In this document: positions 1 to 6,043 of the stretch, in pieces
How the letters are laid out: the number at the start of each line of letters is the position of its first letter
Numbering within the stretch: position 1 is the first letter of the stretch
Source of the DNA: Woeseiaceae bacterium
Lineage (GTDB): Bacteria; Pseudomonadota; Gammaproteobacteria; Steroidobacterales; Woeseiaceae
Direction of reading: 5' to 3'
Length of the DNA: 8,538 nucleotides
Assembly (NCBI GenBank): GCA_022866645.1
Contig: JALHUQ010000256.1
Coordinates: 1-8,538 of the forward strand
Position numbers and translations under genes: made by a program
The notes under the pieces: generated by a model
What the model was told of the DNA's origin: nothing
What the model saw: only the letters and a program-made list of their open reading frames with translations
Database searches by the model: none

Positions 1-1283
1 AACTTCACTCTGATTACGTCGCCGCTCAAGCCCTTGACCTTGAAGTCAAGCGTCGCGTAACCCGTCGCAAAGCCGGCCGCAAAGCCAACATACGCCAGCT
101 GCGCGTTCCACTTACTGTAACCGAAGCCCGTGGTGACCGAAAATGCCGGGCTGAAATCAGCATCACTGGTGTCGTTGCCATCGAACGCAGCACCGGAGCC
201 AAACGCCGTTATGTCCGTATAGTCCACGCCAAACACAAGGTCCGGATTTCCAGCGCGATCATAAAGCGTCACGTCTGGAGTAATCCCGGGATCTGCGGGT
301 TCGACGACGGGCGCCTCGCCCGAATAGACCCGAATCCAGTCGACCGCCAGCGTCGCCGGAAACGGCGTAGACCCATTGGGCGAGCCTGGGAATTCTCCAC
401 CTACTGCCAGGTTGAAGAGGATGTGGAAAGGCTGGTCAAACGGCGCGGGATAGACGGCGCCGGGGCCGGTCGAAAACCACGAGTTCTCCACCTTGGTCAA
501 CGTGCCGTCGACGTACCATCGCATTTCAAATTCATCCCACTCGAAAGCGTAGGTGTGATAGTCCTCAGTGACGTCAAAGGACGGGGTATAGCGTGTTTCT
601 GTACTGGTGTTCGCGTTTATCGAGGCGTCGCCGCCAAAATGGACAGAGGAAAATATCTCGTTGCCGCCTGTCCCATCAAGATTGATCGCTTCCACGATGT
701 CGATCTCGCCGGTCTGCGCCCAGACGCCGTAAGGACTGTCCTGGGACAGCATCCAGAATGCGGGCCACAGACCTTGGCCGGACGGAAACTTGATGCTGGC
801 TTCGATGCGGCCGTACTTGAAAGCGAAGCGGTCCTGGGTGTTTATTCGCCCGGATGTATAGTTGTAACCAGCGGCTGATTCCCGGCGCGCCGTGATCTCG
901 AGTACTCCGTTAGCCAGCTGGACATTGTCTGGCAGGTAATACTCCAGCTCATTGTTGCCCCAGCTTGGAAAAGGAATTCCATACTGCGTGCCGTCGCCGC
1001 TCTCATAAAACCAGACTTCGGGGTTCAGTGTCGCGCCGTCAAACTCGTCACTCCAGACCAGCGTCAAAAGGTCACCGTCCGATACCTGGAAAGTCGCGGG
1101 GATAGTCAGCGTTGGGTTGCTGATGTTCTGGTTACTTTGGTTGTTTACGTCAGCTACGGGGATATCGATAGCCTCAACCCCCGAAAGCGGTGCTTTCCGA
1201 TCACCATCGGAACATGCAGAAACGAGCAATATTGCGGCCAAAGACACCGCGAAACGACGCAAGATTAGCGAACGAAAACTCAT
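1..1283 (-). CDS. GH16 beta-1,3-glucanase (laminarinase) lipoprotein, C-terminus beyond left edge
   Basis: Translating the minus strand from ATG at 1283 gives 427 open codons to the window edge. Residues 1-24 form a lipoprotein signal: basic start, hydrophobic core and lipobox V-S-A-C, with Cys24 lipidated. A low-complexity linker follows (about 25-70), then a GH16 catalytic domain (about 72-320). The domain carries the signature GEIDIVEAI at 192-200, with E193 the expected nucleophile and E198 the acid/base. Typical blocks WSDEFDG (77-83), WPAFWML (173-179) and DWIRVYSG (315-322) are present. The signature fits GH16 laminarinases, which cut internal beta-1,3-glucan bonds. After the catalytic domain a second beta-rich domain begins (about 335-427+) and is cut by the edge. 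It resembles the accessory glycan-binding-like domains on marine laminarinases, but I cannot name it firmly. A GGGGGA ribosome binding site lies 6 nt before the start. The gene has its own operator-controlled promoter at 1348-1377. Family assignment is strong; exact substrate is inferred from context. Confidence 0.93.
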   Translation of the reverse strand, partial: MSFRSLILRRFAVSLAAILLVSACSDGDRKAPLSGVEAIDIPVADVNNQSNQNISNPTLTIPATFQVSDGDLLTLVWSDEFDGATLNPEVWFYESGDGTQYGIPFPSWGNNELEYYLPDNVQLANGVLEITARRESAAGYNYTSGRINTQDRFAFKYGRIEASIKFPSGQGLWPAFWMLSQDSPYGVWAQTGEIDIVEAINLDGTGGNEIFSSVHFGGDASINANTSTETRYTPSFDVTEDYHTYAFEWDEFEMRWYVDGTLTKVENSWFSTGPGAVYPAPFDQPFHILFNLAVGGEFPGSPNGSTPFPATLAVDWIRVYSGEAPVVEPADPGITPDVTLYDRAGNPDLVFGVDYTDITAFGSGAAFDGNDTSDADFSPAFSVTTGFGYSKWNAQLAYVGFAAGFATGYATLDFKVKGLSGDVIRVK

Positions 1284-1347
1284 GGAAAATCCCCCGAACA
1301 GCGCTGGCGCGCAAAAAACAACTGATTTGTTATTTTTTTCGAGTTCT

Positions 1348-1377
1348 AGAATAGCGCGCGATTGACAGCGCTGTCAA
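1348..1377 (-). promoter_or_regulatory. Sigma-70-like promoter of the GH16 gene overlapping the operator
   Basis: On the minus strand a consensus -35 box TTGACA (1377-1372) is followed after 18 nt by TATTCT (1353-1348), a 4-of-6 match to the -10 consensus. The -35 box is the outer part of the palindromic operator at 1362-1377. A bound repressor would therefore block RNA polymerase directly. The start codon lies about 65 nt downstream. The boxes are seen in the sequence; promoter activity is inferred. Confidence 0.6.
1362..1377. promoter_or_regulatory. 16-bp perfect palindromic operator, LacI-family type (copy 1)
   Basis: TTGACAGCGCTGTCAA is a perfect 16-bp palindrome with a central CG step, the usual architecture of LacI-family operators. 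It lies 78 nt upstream of the GH16 start. The identical sequence occurs once more in the window, at 8373-8388 between GH3 and the divergent transporter. Two exact copies in front of functionally linked genes make a shared transcription factor likely. The factor is not encoded in this window. Confidence 0.8.
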
Positions 1378-1440
1378 GTTGGTGTGGTCGTGACGGGCAT
1401 AAACACGTGCACAGGTCGAGGATCGAACTCGCCAGACGCT

Positions 1441-1467
1441 AAAAGGCCAGCATCTTGCTGACCTTTT
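1441..1467 (-). terminator. Intrinsic terminator of the minus-strand operon
   Basis: Read on the minus strand, AAAAGGTCAGC, a 5-nt loop, and GCTGGCCTTTT form an 11-bp stem with one U-G wobble and a short U run. On the plus strand the wobble becomes a C-A mismatch, so the structure suits minus-strand RNA better. It sits after the small-peptide region and upstream of the GH16 promoter. It would separate the GH3-to-LysR transcripts from the GH16 unit. Confidence 0.65.
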
Positions 1468-1476
1468 ATTGAGAGA

Positions 1477-1567
1477 TTATGTTGCAGCAACCTGGTATTG
1501 CATTGGCGTCATGCCACCCAGGCTTAGCGTGAATACATCTCGTGTATCCTTGGTCTTTGTTGAACAC
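1477..1567 (-). pseudogene. Frameshifted second copy of the small FTLSLGGMT-type peptide gene
   Basis: The minus strand from a GTG at 1567 resembles the start of the intact small ORF at 1587-1799. Aligned over 60 versus 61 nt, this copy has one extra base. The core shared peptide RDxFTLSLGGMT is therefore read in a different frame from the GTG, and that core frame has no ATG, GTG or TTG start before an upstream stop. After the core it continues PMQYQVAAT and stops at 1477-1479. In the 12-codon core 30 of 36 bases match, and five codons differ; four changes are synonymous, which points to past protein-level selection. The bases before the GTG look like a decayed form of the neighbour's ribosome binding site. 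I do not recognise the family. A tail of the form SLGGMTP is also loosely like the end of some IS3-type transposases, but the spacing of the preceding residues does not fit. Confidence 0.45.
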
Positions 1568-1586
1568 GGTTTTTCGCTGCAACTTG

Positions 1587-1799
1587 TCAGGCAACTCTTG
1601 ATCGTCTAAAACCGTTCAGCCAGAAGCGCCCCCAACGTACCGGGGTCACCACAGTCGACGGTTTTGGCTCACAATCAACTCGAACCTCTCGCAGTCGGTC
1701 GGCGGCGATAGCTGGCGCGGTCGCGAACGAGCTTATCGTCGTCATGCCGCCCAGGCTGAGCGTGAAAGCGTCACGCGGCGTTTTATCTTTCTTGTACAT
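1587..1799 (-). CDS. Small protein of unknown function (70 aa) with strong ribosome binding site
   Basis: This ORF starts at ATG 1799, preceded by GGAGG (1813-1809) with 9-nt spacing, the best ribosome binding site in the window. The N-terminal 20 residues, with the core FTLSLGGMT at about 12-20, recur in a decayed neighbouring copy at 1477-1567, which supports real coding here. Residues 21-35 are small and mildly hydrophobic; the rest is charged, has one Cys (residue 43) and ends in an Arg-rich tail. No known domain, signal peptide or clear membrane segment is visible. It lies 141 nt downstream of the LysR stop and before a terminator, so it may be the last gene of that transcript or have its own promoter. 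A conserved N-terminus with a divergent C-terminus could suit a leader-type peptide, but no modification or export gene lies nearby. The region after residue 20 may be degenerate. Function unknown. Confidence 0.45.
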   Translation of the reverse strand: MYKKDKTPRDAFTLSLGGMTTISSFATAPAIAADRLREVRVDCEPKPSTVVTPVRWGRFWLNGFRRSRVA

Positions 1800-1837
1800 G
1801 GTCCTTTTCCTCCATAGCCAATCGGGCTACTGCAATC

Positions 1838-1863
1838 TGTCGATCCAGGTAATGCGATCGACA
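1838..1863. repeat. 8-bp inverted repeat with 10-nt spacer between LysR and the small ORF
   Basis: TGTCGATC (1838-1845) and GATCGACA (1856-1863) are exact inverted repeats separated by 10 nt. The element lies about 40 nt upstream of the small ORF start and about 80 nt after the LysR stop. It could be a binding site for a dimeric regulator or an RNA hairpin. No U-rich tract follows on the minus strand, so it does not look like a terminator. Confidence 0.35.
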
Positions 1864-1940
1864 CGCAAACGGTAGGTTATTGGGGAAAAGGTCACAAACG
1901 AAAAAAAGTCAGGTCTGGCATGAGAAAAGCTCAGGCGGCG

Positions 1941-2834
1941 TTATGGCGACTCGGCAAAATGCTGCAATATCCAGTCCTGCAGCACTAATACAGCACTATC
2001 TTCAGCAACATCCTCTTTGCGGACGAGGTAATAGCCAACGTCGGCAACGAGCTCTTTTGTGAACAGCTTCACAATACTCCCCTGCTTGAACCACAGATCG
2101 CCGAGCGGCACCGGCACCAGCGCTGCACCAATGCCCTGTTCGGCTGCTCGCACCACGGCAATCATCGAATCAAGGCGAATCACCTTGCTGTTCTCTGGCA
2201 GCTGAATACCTGATGCGCTGGACCACTGGGCCCAGGCTTTAGGATGAGTTTCATGCACAATGATGGGGAAGTCACTGACGATCGCTTTTTTCTTGACCGT
2301 CAACGCCTTCTTAAACTCCGGCGAGCCAGCCACGACCATGCGCAATGGGAAAAGCAACTTCGATTCCATGTCGGACGGTGGTGAGCGAAACAGGCGTATC
2401 GACAGATCTGCATCTGGCGGATGTTTCTCTGCAGTCTCATCACTCGTGCCAACGTGAATATCGATTTCCGGGTGTTCGGCCGCGAACTCACTGAAACGCG
2501 GGACGAAGTACTCGCTCGCGAAGAAAGGCTGCACAGAGATTCGTATGGACGTGCTAATAATGCCTTTCTTGTAGCTATTGGCGACAGCGTCCAGTTGTTC
2601 AATTAGCGGCTTTATGGCCTCGTAAAGTGACTGGCCCGTCTCTGTAAGCGTCAGCTCGCGGCTGTTGCGGTCAAACAGTTGGTCGCCCAGTTCCTCTTCG
2701 AGACTTTTTATCTGGTGACTGACCGCAGACGCGGTAATGAACAGCACTTCGCCCGCCGTGCGAAAGCTTCCATGTTTCGCAGCAATGCAGAACGTTCGCA
2801 AGCCGCGTAAGGAGGTGCTGGGTTTACTGTTCAT
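1941..2834 (-). CDS. LysR-type transcriptional regulator, GcvA-like
   Basis: This is a 297-aa protein of normal LysR-family length. Residues about 8-66 form the winged helix-turn-helix: LRGLRTFCIAAKHGSFRTAG, then SAVSHQIKSLEEELGDQLF and LTLTETG. Residues about 90-295 form the periplasmic-binding-protein-like effector domain, with the block AAEQGIGAALVPVPL before the C-terminal lobe, as in GcvA-like members. It probably activates or represses carbohydrate genes in response to a small ligand, which the sequence does not reveal. The ATG at 2834 lies only 5 nt after the GH17 stop and has just a weak GAG-like binding site, so translation is likely coupled to GH17. Its position as the last gene of the glucan operon means it is co-induced with the enzymes and could form a feedback loop. 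Its target sites cannot be assigned here. Confidence 0.9.
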   Translation of the reverse strand: MNSKPSTSLRGLRTFCIAAKHGSFRTAGEVLFITASAVSHQIKSLEEELGDQLFDRNSRELTLTETGQSLYEAIKPLIEQLDAVANSYKKGIISTSIRISVQPFFASEYFVPRFSEFAAEHPEIDIHVGTSDETAEKHPPDADLSIRLFRSPPSDMESKLLFPLRMVVAGSPEFKKALTVKKKAIVSDFPIIVHETHPKAWAQWSSASGIQLPENSKVIRLDSMIAVVRAAEQGIGAALVPVPLGDLWFKQGSIVKLFTKELVADVGYYLVRKEDVAEDSAVLVLQDWILQHFAESP

Positions 2835-2839
2835 TTACT

Positions 2840-3889
2840 CTATTCAGTGGCCGCTGATCGCGACTTCTGTGCCTGTTTTGGCGTCCGATCAACATTGAAC
2901 AAGCCCCAGTGCTTTTCAGCCCCAAGCGGATTGTTCGGATCGCCCTTCCAGGGCTCGTCAAAGGCCTCAAAGAAAAACACGGTCGTATTTGTCTCGCCGG
3001 CCCAATTGTGCAATTCGTCATAGTAACGCGTTTGCTTGTCCTCGTTGGCGCGGTCACCAAACTCGATGGCGACGCTTGCCCATCCGGCTTCGAGAATCGC
3101 GATCGGTTTGTCGGGCAATGCGGCGTGCACACGGGCGATGTTCTCGACCGTGTAAGCGAGCGCTTCGTCGATCGTCTTCTCTTCCCAAGCGGGATAAGTG
3201 TGCACACCGAGAAAATCGACTTCGGCCGCCAGCGGTGCGCCGTCGAGAATCCACCACTCGTAATTATCGGCAACCGTAACGGGCTGATCGATGGCGGCCT
3301 TAACTAGCCGCACGTAGGCGATCACTTGTTCCAGCGGCACCATGTGATCGTTCCATTTGACCAGCGCTTCGTTTCCGACATTGACGGCGACCACGATGTC
3401 GTCAAATCGATTTGCGAGTTCGATGCCACGCTGCAGCTCCGCGGCGTTGCTCAAAGTATTAGCCGCCAGTTCTGCGTCAGGTATGGGTTCATCCAGCCAG
3501 GCACAGCCCTCGTGATTGCTGAACTCCGCCTCCAGCCACATGCCCAACAAAACCTTGATCGGCAAATCGTGTTGCCGGATCAACTCAAGCGTTGCCAGCG
3601 TGTTCTCGCCCGAATCGTATAGACGGATCAGATTGAAGTCATGCGCAAGCAATATCTGCAAATCCTCGAGAATCTCATCATCACTGGGATTCACGGCGCC
3701 GTTTCCACGGTCCGGGTGTTGACCTTCCCGAAAACCCGAATAGGCGACGGCCATAACTTCTCCGGCCAGCAAACTGCCGGGCGCCTGCTTCGCGTATTCA
3801 ACGATGATCGTCGCCGGCGTTTCGTTGGAAGAGGACGAACACCCTGTAATCGTAAAAGCGACGGCCGCCAATGCTATTAGAGATTTCAT
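2840..3889 (-). CDS. GH17 beta-1,3-glucanase lipoprotein
   Basis: This is a 349-aa protein. Residues 1-17 are a lipoprotein signal with lipobox I-T-G-C (Cys17), followed by a Ser-rich tether. The rest is a single TIM-barrel domain of GH17 type. VNVGNEALV (169-177) holds the expected acid/base E174, and AILEAGWAS (264-272) the expected nucleophile E267. Late-barrel motifs FFFEAFDEPWKG (305-316) and HWGLFNVDRTPK (327-338) are typical of bacterial GH17. GH17 enzymes act on linear beta-1,3-glucan, hydrolysing it or in some cases transferring glucanosyl units, so this one would complement the GH16 laminarinase. No carbohydrate-binding module or transmembrane region is fused to it. The gene lies 18 nt after the preceding ORF and 5 nt before the LysR gene, inside the operon. 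A GGGAG motif lies 11 nt before the start, a rather long spacing. Confidence 0.92.
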   Translation of the reverse strand: MKSLIALAAVAFTITGCSSSSNETPATIIVEYAKQAPGSLLAGEVMAVAYSGFREGQHPDRGNGAVNPSDDEILEDLQILLAHDFNLIRLYDSGENTLATLELIRQHDLPIKVLLGMWLEAEFSNHEGCAWLDEPIPDAELAANTLSNAAELQRGIELANRFDDIVVAVNVGNEALVKWNDHMVPLEQVIAYVRLVKAAIDQPVTVADNYEWWILDGAPLAAEVDFLGVHTYPAWEEKTIDEALAYTVENIARVHAALPDKPIAILEAGWASVAIEFGDRANEDKQTRYYDELHNWAGETNTTVFFFEAFDEPWKGDPNNPLGAEKHWGLFNVDRTPKQAQKSRSAATE

Positions 3890-3907
3890 ATTTAGGCGGT
3901 CTCCCAG

Positions 3908-4432
3908 TTATTTCTCGGCGGGCGGAGTTGTCGTGGCGGTTACTCGTACCCACGTTTCGGAGCTAATCTGATCGCGCAATTTCAATAGGTTCTCCATCTC
4001 GTCGAGGTCCCGGTCCGGATGCGCCGACATCATGGCCTCAGCCATAGGCACCGGATCGAGGTGCTTCAGGAAATCGACCGTACTGTAGTTGTAAGGAATC
4101 GATGTTCCGATGGGAGCGACCAGGGCGTACATTCCCCAGCCTGAACGGTATCCACCATCGATCAGCGCCTGGTGTCCAGGTTTGAATACCTGTGTTTCCA
4201 TGCGCTCATACTCATCAGGATCCTTTGCGCTCATCTTGTTAACGACGATGAAGTTATGGTCCTTGATCTCAGTGCTATCAACCACCACCCACAGTTCTGA
4301 AGCAACATGCTGACGCGAGTTCCACGTACTGGCCATCGCGGCCGCGAAATCGTCGTCCGGATGTACGGTCTTAAACACCTCGTCCATTAACAGGTTGCCA
4401 TTAAGCTGCTCACTGCCGAGATACGTTGTCAC
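3908..4432 (-). CDS. Repeat-domain protein of unknown function, probably missing its N-terminus
   Basis: The longest ORF starts at GTG 4432 with no clear ribosome binding site and encodes 174 aa. The segment 55-125 (FIVVNKMSAKDPDEYERMET, then KPGHQALIDGGYRSGWGMYA and YNYSTVDFL) looks like a small alpha/beta domain common in uncharacterised secreted proteins of marine bacteria. Residues 16-54 and 130-168 are an internal repeat: both contain M-x-E, then HPDxD, then an Arg, then SExWVxV. The protein therefore looks like a two-domain family of which only the tail of domain 1 plus all of domain 2 remain. The similarity continues upstream of the GTG: codons before it read D-F-Y-T-V, matching YSTV in the second repeat, up to an in-frame TAA at 4448-4450. 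Just before that stop, an ATG (4462-4460) 1 nt after the MFS stop reads M-R-S-L. This looks like a normal start followed by a deletion of the signal peptide and domain 1. It may be a pseudogene. No role in glucan use can be assigned. Confidence 0.6.
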   Translation of the reverse strand: MTTYLGSEQLNGNLLMDEVFKTVHPDDDFAAAMASTWNSRQHVASELWVVVDSTEIKDHNFIVVNKMSAKDPDEYERMETQVFKPGHQALIDGGYRSGWGMYALVAPIGTSIPYNYSTVDFLKHLDPVPMAEAMMSAHPDRDLDEMENLLKLRDQISSETWVRVTATTTPPAEK

Positions 4433-4463
4433 TGTGTAAAAGTCGCATTACAGAGATCTCATA

Positions 4464-6026
4464 TTAATGTTTTACGAGTAGTTGCTCGAGCTCTTCGAGT
4501 GAGCGTCCCTTGGTCTCGGGCAAGATCCGCATAACAATGATGAAACCTACGATGGCGAACAGACCGTAAATCAAGAATGTCCCGGAATTGCCGAGGTTTT
4601 CGAGCTCCCAGGGAAAAACGAGTTGCACGCCAAAACTGATTCCCGAATTTATGAGACCGACAAACGATATCGCCAAACCGCGCAGTTGGTTTGGGAACAG
4701 CTCGGAGAACAAAACCCACATCACCGGCCCCAACGATACGGCAAAACTGGCAACAAAACCGAGAACGCCGAACAGGATAAGCATCGGATTCATGTCAATC
4801 GCGGCACTAACGAGCTGCGACTCGTTCTGCTTGAATACATCTGCGCCGACAGCCGCAGATACCGCCTTCCTGAACGCAACGTCGCTGTCATATTCGATGT
4901 CGGTCACCGACGCGATCAACTCACGATCAATCTGCACCGGCAGCGAATCGATCGAGTCCTGACTCAAAGTATAGGTTGCCGAACCGAATCCGTACGATAA
5001 GGTCAGCATGCACACCGCAATACCAACGAGCCCAAAGCCCAGTAGCGGCCGTCGCCCGAGTTTGTCAATCAATGCTATCGCCACCATTGTGAATACGAGA
5101 TTCACAAGTCCAACGAGAATCGCCTGCATGAAAGATGCGTCGGTGCCAATGCCGGACTGCTCGAAAATCATTGGCGCGTAGAAAAACACGGAATTGATGC
5201 CAGTAATCTGCTGCAAGATGGCTATGGCGATACCAATAGTCAGGACCAGCTTCATCGCGGGGCGGAACAGCTGCCGGAAAGGGACTCGATCTGTTGTCGA
5301 ATCCAGAGACAGACTGCCGTGTATCACGCGCAGATCCGCCTGAGCTCGTTCCGACCCGCTCACTCTTTCGAGGACCTGCAATGCCTCGTCCTCGCGTCCG
5401 TTCATAGCCAGCCAACGCGGACTCTCGGGCACGAACAGTAGTGCGAAGAAGTACAGGACTGCCGGCAGAGTCTCGACGCCAAGCATCCACCGCCAGCCCC
5501 AATCCGCGAACCGCAATGATTCCGTCCAGGCAAGGTCGGATTGTCCTAAAACAAGAATCAGGTAATTGGTGAAAAATGCAACCGAGATGCCGATGACTAT
5601 ATTCAACTGATTGAACGAGACCATGCGGCCCCTCATCTCGGCCGGTGCGATCTCGGCGATGTACATCGGCGCGATGATGAGCGCTGCACCAACACCGAAT
5701 CCGCCGATCATTCTCGCTAGCACAAGAAACATGAAATTAGGTGCAATGGCGGACGCAACTGCAGACACGGCAAACAACGCAGCGGCAATTTTGAGCACCG
5801 GTCGTCGACCCAAGCGGTCGCTCAACGGTCCTGCCACCATCATGGCCAGGGTTGCAGTCAGCGTCAGCGATGCTACGGACCAGCCGAGCTGAATTTTGCT
5901 TAGCTCGAACTCAAGCTCTATGAATCCAACGACGCCCGATATAACAGAGGCATCGAAGCCCATGAGGAAGCCACCCAGCGCGACGATCAGCGCAACCGTT
6001 ACTGTGAATCGTGTATTTGTCTGCAT
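4464..6026 (-). CDS. Sugar-porter-family MFS transporter
   Basis: This is a 520-aa inner-membrane carrier with 12 predicted transmembrane helices. Sugar-porter signatures are complete: DRLGRR (70-75) in the first inter-helix loop, PESPRWL (200-206) before the central loop, QQITGIN (272-278) in helix 7, DKLGRRP (321-327) in the mirrored loop and PETKGRS (503-509) at the C-terminus. Such carriers import hexoses or disaccharides, usually with protons; here glucose or a short laminari-oligosaccharide is likely from context. A polar stretch of about 60 residues (351-412) lies between helices 9 and 10, where many sugar porters have a short loop. ATG 6026 is preferred over an upstream in-frame start because translation then begins just before helix 1 and a GGGGGA binding site lies 8 nt upstream. 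The gene begins 17 nt after the GH3 stop, inside the operon. Confidence 0.93.
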   Translation of the reverse strand: MQTNTRFTVTVALIVALGGFLMGFDASVISGVVGFIELEFELSKIQLGWSVASLTLTATLAMMVAGPLSDRLGRRPVLKIAAALFAVSAVASAIAPNFMFLVLARMIGGFGVGAALIIAPMYIAEIAPAEMRGRMVSFNQLNIVIGISVAFFTNYLILVLGQSDLAWTESLRFADWGWRWMLGVETLPAVLYFFALLFVPESPRWLAMNGREDEALQVLERVSGSERAQADLRVIHGSLSLDSTTDRVPFRQLFRPAMKLVLTIGIAIAILQQITGINSVFFYAPMIFEQSGIGTDASFMQAILVGLVNLVFTMVAIALIDKLGRRPLLGFGLVGIAVCMLTLSYGFGSATYTLSQDSIDSLPVQIDRELIASVTDIEYDSDVAFRKAVSAAVGADVFKQNESQLVSAAIDMNPMLILFGVLGFVASFAVSLGPVMWVLFSELFPNQLRGLAISFVGLINSGISFGVQLVFPWELENLGNSGTFLIYGLFAIVGFIIVMRILPETKGRSLEELEQLLVKH

Positions 6027-6043
6027 CGTACATATCCCCCGCG

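Noticed and set aside
423..878. Plus-strand ORF of 151 codons
   Set aside because: It is antisense to the GH16 catalytic domain, whose frame carries the lipobox and GEIDIVE motif. The plus-strand protein has no recognisable features.
1411..1435. A tRNA T-arm-like stretch on the minus strand (CGAG-TTCGATC-CTCG)
   Set aside because: No matching acceptor stem, D-arm or canonical anticodon arm is found upstream, and no CCA follows. It could be a relic or attachment-site fragment, but one 4-bp arm is too little to call.
1477..1567. IS3-type transposase C-terminal remnant (SLGGMTP-like tail)
   Set aside because: The residues before the SLG do not have the R-P-H-x-S-L-G spacing, and the similarity to the neighbouring ORF starts at that ORF's ribosome binding site. 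No inverted repeats or other transposase pieces were seen.
2824..3307. Long overlapping ORFs on both strands across GH17
   Set aside because: They are out-of-frame shadows of the GH17 gene, rich in Arg and Ser, with no family features. GH17 has both catalytic glutamates in its own frame.
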